From JBCBKZ01 sp039026975 (GTDB lineage: Bacteria; Bacteroidota; Bacteroidia; J057): a stretch of 6,822 nucleotides of DNA. The notes below the pieces were generated by a model that was given only the letters and a program-made list of their open reading frames with translations, was not told the origin of the DNA and did no database searches. Each line of letters opens with the position of its first letter. Within the stretch, counting starts at the first letter, position 1. This document shows, piece by piece, positions 1 through 5,042 of this stretch. The translations under genes were made by a program, and so were the position numbers. Location: contig JBCCLI010000363.1 of the NCBI GenBank assembly GCA_039026975.1, positions 1 to 6,822 of the forward strand, given 5' to 3'.

Positions 1-1175
1 GTAGGGGAAGGAGTAGTATTATCCCATGATATTTGACCTGTCTCATTAATGTTATTGAAGAAACTGAAAAGCTCGTAGTACTCTTTTTGGGAAATAGGAT
101 CATATTTATGGTCGTGGCACCTGGCACAGGCTAGCGTTAAGCCCATCAACCCCTCTCCTAAAACAGCGACCCTGTCAGATACATACTCCACCCGAAACTC
201 CTCATCTACAATTCCTCCCTCCATGTTCTGGGGATGTAAGCGATTAAAACCTGTGGCGAGGATCTGCTCCTTGCTTGCATTAGGAAGAAGATCTCCCGCT
301 AATTGCCAGGTTAGAAACTCGTCATAAGGCATATTCACGTTAAACTTCTCTATTACCCAATCTCGCCAGGGACTCATATCCCTATATCTGTCAACCTGAT
401 ATCCGTAGGTGTCTGCATACCTGGCTAAGTCCATCCAGTCTGTTGCCATCTTTTCTCCATAGTGAGGAGAAGCCAGCAACCTGTCAACCTGCTTTTCATA
501 AGCTTGCTCAGAGGTGTCTTCAGTGAATGCTCGTATATCATCTGAGGTAGGGGGAAGGCCGGTTAGGTCGAGGCTTAATCTCCTTAAGAGAAGCGTTTTT
601 TCTGCCTGGGGAGACATCTTCAACTCATGTTGAGTCAATTCTTCCTGAATAAAATGGTCTATCGGATTCTCTACTTTATCAGGTTGAGAAACCTTGGGTA
701 GTCTTGGTTCCTTAGGAGGAATGAATGCCCAGTGAGGTTTATACGCTGCTCCCTGTCGAATCCACTTGATGAGAACCGCCTTTTCGTGATCAGTTAAAGA
801 GATGTTAAACTCAGGCGGAGGCATCTGAATTTCCGGGTTGTCAGTCAGGATTCTTCTGACTGCTTCTGACTGTCCCGGTTTGTGGGGAACAATAGCTATT
901 TTCCCAATAGATTCAGGTAATTCCTGGAAAGCAGCCTCCGCAACATCTAATCTTAGTCCCGCTGCTCTTTTGTCTTTATCTGGCCCATGACAAGCAAAGC
1001 ACTTATCGGATAAAATCGGCTTTACGTGAAGGTTGAAATCAACTTGTTCGGGTAACTCAGTATATACTAGCTCTACCTCGGGGGGAAGATCAGGACCACA
1101 AGAGGTAATAAGTAATAGGTAGAACCCAAAGGTAAGAATGGAAAGCCAAGTCCGATTAAGATTCCAGCGAATCAT
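1..1175 (-). CDS. PSCyt1/PSD1 (DUF1549) cytochrome c-type lipoprotein, N-terminal part
   Basis: This is the first 391 codons of a gene that runs off the left edge. Families of this architecture (PSCyt1, then PSD1/DUF1549, then DUF1553) are usually about 750-1100 residues, so roughly half or less is present. The N terminus has a hydrophobic stretch (about 10-24) ending in a lipobox-like I-T-S-C, so Cys26 is a probable lipidation site and the protein is probably membrane-anchored outside the cytoplasm. A heme-binding CFACH motif lies at 59-63, and MPPP at 118-121 supplies a likely distal Met ligand (Met118). PSD1 starts near residue 170, with LDLTGLPP (202-209), DLARYADT (249-256), FNVNMPYDEF (278-287), QLAGDLLP (291-298), and a second CxxCH in CARCHDHKYDP (350-360). 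The ATG at 1175 is the start that gives the signal sequence; the ATG just upstream is followed directly by a stop. No Shine-Dalgarno is seen. Family function is poorly defined. The gene is divergent from the sugar locus and probably independent of it. Confidence 0.93.
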   Translation of the reverse strand, partial: MIRWNLNRTWLSILTFGFYLLLITSCGPDLPPEVELVYTELPEQVDFNLHVKPILSDKCFACHGPDKDKRAAGLRLDVAEAAFQELPESIGKIAIVPHKPGQSEAVRRILTDNPEIQMPPPEFNISLTDHEKAVLIKWIRQGAAYKPHWAFIPPKEPRLPKVSQPDKVENPIDHFIQEELTQHELKMSPQAEKTLLLRRLSLDLTGLPPTSDDIRAFTEDTSEQAYEKQVDRLLASPHYGEKMATDWMDLARYADTYGYQVDRYRDMSPWRDWVIEKFNVNMPYDEFLTWQLAGDLLPNASKEQILATGFNRLHPQNMEGGIVDEEFRVEYVSDRVAVLGEGLMGLTLACARCHDHKYDPISQKEYYELFSFFNNINETGQISWDNTTPSP

Positions 1176-1197
1176 GACATGGGTGTTGGGTTGAAAA

Positions 1198-1231
1198 TAA
1201 AGTTATAATAAGATAAGAAGTATAGCTCAAA
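1198..1231 (-). promoter_or_regulatory. Candidate Bacteroidota-type promoter for the PSCyt1/PSD1 gene
   Basis: On the minus strand, TTTG (1231-1228) is followed after 22 bases by TAACTTTA (1205-1198). The known Bacteroidota housekeeping consensus is TTTG or TTG, a spacer of about 17-23, then TAnnTTTG; the -7 element matches 7 of 8 positions. It lies 22 bases before the ATG at 1175, implying a short leader. The match is by eye, and the AT-rich context makes chance matches easy. Confidence 0.3.
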
Positions 1232-1235
1232 GCAG

Positions 1236-1249
1236 GCTATTGGAATAGC
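1236..1249. repeat. 14-bp interrupted palindrome, possible operator
   Basis: GCTATT and AATAGC are perfect reverse complements separated by GG. The site lies just upstream of the candidate -33 element of the minus-strand promoter, a plausible place for an activator or repressor. About one such 6+6 repeat would be expected by chance in a region of this length, so position is the only support. Confidence 0.2.
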
Positions 1250-1530
1250 TAGAAAAAAAGTGAACAACTAAGGAAAATGAGCTTAGGGATGAAGGTTAGA
1301 AAGGAGATGAATTTATGTTAGGGCTAAAAAAGGATGGGGGAAATAAACCAGTATAAATTTTGGATTGGAAGCCCACGGATCTACTCGGATGTCAAGTGGT
1401 TTTCGCTAAAAAATAACTAAACAAAAACTAGACATATACAATTTTCCCATTGTATGGACCATGAACTAAATGTAAATTAATTATTGACTTTGATAGAGTT
1501 AGGAAGATTCAACCACGATTTTACCTTATT

Positions 1531-3171
1531 ATGGCTACTATTCGCACTAGACAATTAGGACTAGGTATACTCCTCTCTTTGATTTCCTGGTCGGGTTTAA
1601 TCGCAAATGATGTCTATGATTTTGCGGAAGGAATCTCCCCTGTTGATCTCATGTCTCAGGTAGAGACCATCAGGTATGATTATCCGGATAGCGCCTTAAG
1701 CATGTTAGATAAAGCCTTTGCTTCCTACCTCGAAAATGGGGATACACTAAGTGCTATCAATACCCTTTTTGTACACACTAACATCAATGGTAATCAGGCC
1801 AATTATAAGGATGCTTATGACATGCTTTGGAAAGGATTATCACTAGCAGATCTTGCTGGTTTAGACCTCAAAAAATCCAGGCTGTATACAGAAATTGGCA
1901 GGTATTATAGTTTCTATAAGAAGAGAGAGAAAGCCTTGGAGTACTTTCAGATTTCTTTAGATATAAACAGAAAATTACTTGAGAAAGGGGAGATAAATGA
2001 GGCAGAGTTGGTAGATAATTATTATGCATTTTGTTCTACTTACCGGGAATTAGATGACTTTCCCTTAGCCAAGAAATACATTGATAGTTGTTTCCTCTTT
2101 TATGATAGCCAGCATAGTCCCATACCAGAACCATATTTAAAATTTGAAGCAGCTTGTATAGCCAGTGATGAGGGAGAATATGCAAAAGCACTGGAGACTT
2201 TTGAAGAACAGCATGATTGGTTTGTGCGTAATGAGCCAAGTTACTTAGTCCTGTATTACACCTATATGGGTGATGCTTATTTTGGGTTAAACAGATTCAG
2301 GGAAAGTGAAAAGTATTTTAAGAAGGCCCTCTCTATCTCCGAAAAGTATCATATGCATATAGACTTTTCTCCCATAGTCCATGAAAAGTTATCTGAGTTG
2401 TATCTGCAGGAAGGAGACTATTTGAAGGCATATAGAAGTCTCAAAAAAGTAAAAGATCTGGATGCCGAGATCTTTGATAGTAGGAGCCAGAAAAATAGGT
2501 CCTTGCTTGAAATACAGGATGCTTTCAGAATGGAACAAAAAGCCCAACAGGAGCTGATCCAGCAACAGAAGTTGGAAAGGCTGGAACACGAAAGAGATGT
2601 CTGGTTTCTTCAAAGGGTCATCACGGTGGGGGGACTTGGGTTTACCATCTTACTAGGGTTCTTGTATTTCAGCTATATAAGAGCAAGGCATAAGTCAGAA
2701 AGGGCATTGCTGAAGAAAGAGAAAGAAATGGAGCTCCAAAAAGCTAATGAAATATTGGAGGTGAAGAATAAAGAGTTGGCAGCCTCAGCCCTGAGGTTGA
2801 TAGAAAAGGATGAGAGCTTGAATCACCTCAAAAATAAGATAAAGGAAGTTGACGGGAAGCTAGATGCCAGAGAGTTGAAAAAAATAGTAAGATCCATTTC
2901 TGTTAGCAATGATCAGAACTGGAAAGAGTTTCGTACCCGCTTTGTATCTGTGAACAAAGATTTTTATGATAAAATGCAGAGCAGATTTCCGGCACTTTCC
3001 CAACGAGACCTAAAACTGTGCGCCCTTATAAAACTCAACTTCTCCTGTAAGGAAATGGCTAAATTATTGGGCATATCGGTAGAGAGCGCCCATACATCAA
3101 GATATAGGCTTAGAAAGAAACTGAACCTCACCAGGGATGTCAACCTAACTGAATTTATAGCTAATCAGTAA
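1531..3171 (+). CDS. Membrane-spanning regulator: periplasmic TPRs, one TM helix, coiled coil, LuxR-like HTH
   Basis: This is a complete 546-residue protein. The N terminus has a short basic stretch and a hydrophobic core (about 9-25), consistent with a cleavable signal peptide. Residues 45-320 are helical with TPR-like units, clearest at 117-150, 241-274 and 283-316. A Q/E/K/R-rich helix (330-356) leads to one transmembrane segment (about 358-382). A charged coiled coil follows (385-440), then a C-terminal helix-turn-helix of the LuxR/GerE effector type (about 488-532; LSQRDLKLCALIKLN, then recognition helix near 515-531 with RYRLRKKL). The implied topology puts the TPR sensor in the periplasm and the DNA-binding domain in the cytoplasm, with no kinase or receiver domain: a one-component regulator. 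Length and layout resemble SusR-type regulators of Bacteroidota glycan loci; that comparison is from memory. It lies 150 bases upstream of a sugar porter on the same strand, so control of the following genes is the natural inference. The ligand is unknown. Confidence 0.9.
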   Translation: MATIRTRQLGLGILLSLISWSGLIANDVYDFAEGISPVDLMSQVETIRYDYPDSALSMLDKAFASYLENGDTLSAINTLFVHTNINGNQANYKDAYDMLWKGLSLADLAGLDLKKSRLYTEIGRYYSFYKKREKALEYFQISLDINRKLLEKGEINEAELVDNYYAFCSTYRELDDFPLAKKYIDSCFLFYDSQHSPIPEPYLKFEAACIASDEGEYAKALETFEEQHDWFVRNEPSYLVLYYTYMGDAYFGLNRFRESEKYFKKALSISEKYHMHIDFSPIVHEKLSELYLQEGDYLKAYRSLKKVKDLDAEIFDSRSQKNRSLLEIQDAFRMEQKAQQELIQQQKLERLEHERDVWFLQRVITVGGLGFTILLGFLYFSYIRARHKSERALLKKEKEMELQKANEILEVKNKELAASALRLIEKDESLNHLKNKIKEVDGKLDARELKKIVRSISVSNDQNWKEFRTRFVSVNKDFYDKMQSRFPALSQRDLKLCALIKLNFSCKEMAKLLGISVESAHTSRYRLRKKLNLTRDVNLTEFIANQ

Positions 3172-3179
3172 AGATTCTC

Positions 3180-3209
3180 TTTGACTTGTAAAGTATAGAA
3201 TGCCCTTTG
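3180..3209 (+). promoter_or_regulatory. Weak candidate promoter for the sugar porter gene
   Basis: TTTG (3180-3183), an 18-base spacer and GCCCTTTG (3202-3209) fit the Bacteroidota spacing. The TTTG part of the -7 element is kept, but its TA is replaced by GC. The putative -33 element lies inside the left arm of the inverted repeat, so a protein bound there would compete with or contact polymerase. The implied leader is about 105 bases. Read-through from the regulator gene remains possible, since no good terminator is seen in the gap. Confidence 0.25.
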
Positions 3210-3311
3210 CATCCTCTGTCGAGGTAATGTCTAGTAGCATTCTTTTCTTCAGCCATGGATAAAGGCTATTATGAAAATGCGATTTAGAGCACGCTAATGT
3301 TGCAAGTCAAA
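3180..3311. repeat. 9-bp perfect inverted repeat spanning the regulator-transporter gap
   Basis: TTTGACTTG at 3180-3188 is the exact reverse complement of CAAGTCAAA at 3303-3311. The arms sit at the two ends of the intergenic gap: the left arm starts 9 bases after the regulator stop codon, and the right arm ends 10 bases before the transporter ATG. They could be paired operator sites for a dimeric or looping regulator. If transcription enters from upstream, they could instead be the base of a large leader stem. A perfect 9-bp pair in a gap this short is uncommon by chance (roughly a few percent). Confidence 0.4.
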
Positions 3312-3321
3312 CATAAATTGA

Positions 3322-4911
3322 ATGGATCCGAAAAATCTTAAGGCTTTTCAATATGCCTTTATTGTGTCACTTGGAGGCTTTATTTTTGGATTAGATGCAG
3401 CCATCATATCAGGAACAGTAAGGTTCATCACCTCAGAATTCCAGTTGTCAGATTTACAGATCGGCGCCGTGGTAAGTGCCCCAGGCTTTGGGGTACTATT
3501 TGCCCTGCTGGGAGCGGGATATCTGAGCGACCACTTAGGTAGGAAAAAGACCCTTCAGTTAATTGCTGCTTTATATCTGATCTCAGCAGTTTCCTCTTCT
3601 CTGGCTCCTAATTTTTTTGCCCTGGTAGCAGCCAGATTCATAGGCGGACTAGCCTTTACCTCCCTTTCCCTTTCCTCTATGTACATAGGAGAAATCTCAC
3701 CACCCAAGATGCGAGGGAAGTTTGTGGCTATGAACCAGATCAACATCGTCATAGGTTTATCTACAGCCTACTTCTTCAACTACCTAATCTTACAGGCTTC
3801 AGGACTGGAAGCAGGTTGGGTTTCTTCCCTAGGCATTGATACCCATACCTGGCGTTGGATGTTGGGAGCTGAGATAATTCCAGCCATCATATGGTTGCTT
3901 CTGCTTTTCACCATTCCTGAAAGTCCAAGGTGGTTGATGCTAAAGGGACAAACCAAGGTAGCCGAGAAGATTCTACATACTATTCAAACGCCTGAGCAAG
4001 TAAGCTCTCAGTTATCTGAGGTAAGAGAAAGTATACAGAAGGATCAACAAAAGGTATCCACCTTTGAACAGATTAGACAGTTGTTCGATCCAGCTATGCG
4101 TACGGCATTTATTATTGGCTTAGTTGTCGCCCTTGTCCAACCAATTACAGGGATAAATGCCATTATGTTTTACGCACCCACTGTATTTGAGCAGGTTGGG
4201 ATAGGGACAGATGCTGCTTTTATACAAGCTGTGTATGTAGGACTGAGTAGTATTCTATTTACCCTACTCGCTCTTTTGCTCATTGATAAGATCGGCAGAA
4301 GGCCATTAACTCTATGGGGCCTCCTTTGGGTAGTGGTAAGTTTGGGCGTATGTTCTTTTGGCTTTTCTAAAGCTACCTACCAATTAACACCAGAAGCAGT
4401 CCTTCAGCTTACGGACATACCTCAGGCAGATAGGTTAGAGGAAATCGTAGGCATAAGTTATGCGAATGATGTCGCTTATAAAGAAGCCCTCATAGATGTT
4501 CTTGGACCACTGGAAGCAAAGGAATACGAAAGCCAATTAATCCAGGTGGGAGGGCATATGAATTCTACCCTTATCCTCTTAGGTATCCTCAGCTTCATAG
4601 GGGCTTTCCACTTTTCCATAGGCCCTATCATGTGGGTGATATTCTCAGAAATATTCCCTACTAGAATCAGAGGAATAGCTATTCCATTTTTTGCGCTGGT
4701 AACAAGTATCATCAGTTATCTGGTCCAGCAATTCTTCCCTTGGCAGCTATCCTTCATGGGCGCAAGTGAGATATTTTTGTTCTATGCAGGCCTATCTGGA
4801 TTAGGCCTAATGGTGTTGATACGCTACTTACCTGAGACTAAAAATAAGAGTTTAGAAGAAATTGAGGTTGCCCTCAGTAAGCCCGTCAAGGCCAAGGCTG
4901 GAGCCTACTAG
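3322..4911 (+). CDS. Sugar porter family MFS transporter (XylE/GLUT-like), probable sugar:H+ symporter
   Basis: This is a complete 529-residue, 12-helix inner-membrane transporter. Sugar-porter signatures appear in order: GGFIFGLD (18-25) in TM1; DHLGRKK (70-76) between TM2 and TM3; ARFIGG (104-109) in TM4; MRGK (130-133) and NQ (138-139) in TM5; PESPRW (199-204) after TM6; QPITGIN (273-279) in TM7; DKIGRRP (322-328) between TM8 and TM9; GPIMW (434-438) and SEIFP (442-446) in TM10; PETKNKSLEE (504-513) after TM12. Asp25 and Arg105 match XylE Asp27 and Arg133, the pair tied to proton coupling, so symport is likely. Gln139, Gln273, Asn279 and Trp438 match sugar-contacting residues of XylE, but Pro274 and Thr461 replace Gln289 and Gln415. 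A long soluble segment (about 350-413) separates TM9 from TM10. The protein is longer than XylE (491). Substrate is unknown; glucose, xylose or a disaccharide such as maltose are candidates. It would receive sugars released in the periplasm after uptake by the downstream SusC-like receptor. Confidence 0.95.
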   Translation: MDPKNLKAFQYAFIVSLGGFIFGLDAAIISGTVRFITSEFQLSDLQIGAVVSAPGFGVLFALLGAGYLSDHLGRKKTLQLIAALYLISAVSSSLAPNFFALVAARFIGGLAFTSLSLSSMYIGEISPPKMRGKFVAMNQINIVIGLSTAYFFNYLILQASGLEAGWVSSLGIDTHTWRWMLGAEIIPAIIWLLLLFTIPESPRWLMLKGQTKVAEKILHTIQTPEQVSSQLSEVRESIQKDQQKVSTFEQIRQLFDPAMRTAFIIGLVVALVQPITGINAIMFYAPTVFEQVGIGTDAAFIQAVYVGLSSILFTLLALLLIDKIGRRPLTLWGLLWVVVSLGVCSFGFSKATYQLTPEAVLQLTDIPQADRLEEIVGISYANDVAYKEALIDVLGPLEAKEYESQLIQVGGHMNSTLILLGILSFIGAFHFSIGPIMWVIFSEIFPTRIRGIAIPFFALVTSIISYLVQQFFPWQLSFMGASEIFLFYAGLSGLGLMVLIRYLPETKNKSLEEIEVALSKPVKAKAGAY

Positions 4912-4948
4912 ACTTAAACTGAACAAGCCGCTAAAACAGGGATCAGAG

Positions 4949-4973
4949 GGGGTGAATTATCAGCTTAATCCCC
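4949..4973 (+). promoter_or_regulatory. Bulged hairpin after the transporter gene
   Basis: GGGG (4949-4952) pairs with CCCC (4970-4973). After a three-base bulge (TGA), ATTA (4956-4959) pairs with TAAT (4966-4969), leaving a six-base loop. No run of T follows, so it is not a standard intrinsic terminator. It could protect the transporter mRNA 3' end or mark a processing point between transporter and receptor messages. Confidence 0.3.
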
Positions 4974-4990
4974 GAACTTAAAAATATCGA

Positions 4991-5042
4991 AAGTCCGTCT
5001 TTTACACTGAAATGACGGTATGCTAACCCTAAAAAAGGACTT
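4991..5042 (+). promoter_or_regulatory. Two competing hairpins in the SusC leader
   Basis: CCGTC (4995-4999) and GACGG (5014-5018) form a stem that continues past one T-T mismatch with TTT/AAA (5001-5003 with 5010-5012) around a six-base loop. AAGTCC (4991-4996) is also the exact reverse complement of GGACTT (5037-5042), which ends directly at the SusC ATG and contains its only SD-like purines (AGGA, 5036-5039). Both stems use the CC at 4995-4996, so they exclude one another: one would hide the translation start, the other would free it. The base pairing is seen directly; any switching is inference. The upper stem could equally be a DNA operator. Confidence 0.3.

Larger units (their letters stand above)
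1176..1530. other. Divergent intergenic region without a gene
   Basis: This stretch separates the minus-strand cytochrome-type gene from the plus-strand regulator. I see no credible coding sequence. It holds a candidate minus-strand promoter near 1198-1231, a 14-bp interrupted palindrome at 1236-1249, and, 39 bases before the regulator ATG, TGACTTTG (1485-1492). The last resembles the Bacteroidota -7 element TAnnTTTG with one mismatch, but no TTG lies at the expected 17-23 base spacing, so I do not call a promoter there. The part nearest the regulator is AT-rich. The heptamer TTGACTT (1484-1490) here recurs in the next intergenic gap. Confidence 0.8.

Noticed and set aside
350..360. Possible second heme site from the CARCH motif of the PSCyt1/PSD1 protein (residues 350-354), considered as a separate cytochrome domain
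   Set aside because: The coordinates here are protein residues (DNA about 96-128). The CARCHDHKYDP motif is a standard part of the PSD1/DUF1549 domain, so it is not evidence of an added cytochrome domain; heme binding there is unproven.
1277..1321. A 14-codon reading frame starting at 1277
   Set aside because: Too short, low-complexity charged sequence, overlaps the other tiny frame, and no support beyond a start and a stop.
1315..1356. A 13-codon reading frame (MLGLKKDGGNKPV) preceded by AAGGAG at 1301-1306 with 8-base spacing
   Set aside because: The Shine-Dalgarno spacing looks good, but the frame is tiny, Bacteroidota rarely rely on such sites, and the peptide has no recognisable features.
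1485..1492. TGACTTTG as the -7 element of a regulator promoter
   Set aside because: No TTG or TTTG lies 17-23 bases upstream; the nearest ends at 1452, 32 bases away.
3213..3224. CCTC-TGTC-GAGG hairpin as a terminator of the regulator gene
   Set aside because: The stem is only 4 bp and no T run follows.
3555..4712. Minus-strand open frames opposite the sugar porter (3555-3752 and 4476-4712)
   Set aside because: They lie antisense to conserved transporter motifs and encode nothing recognisable.
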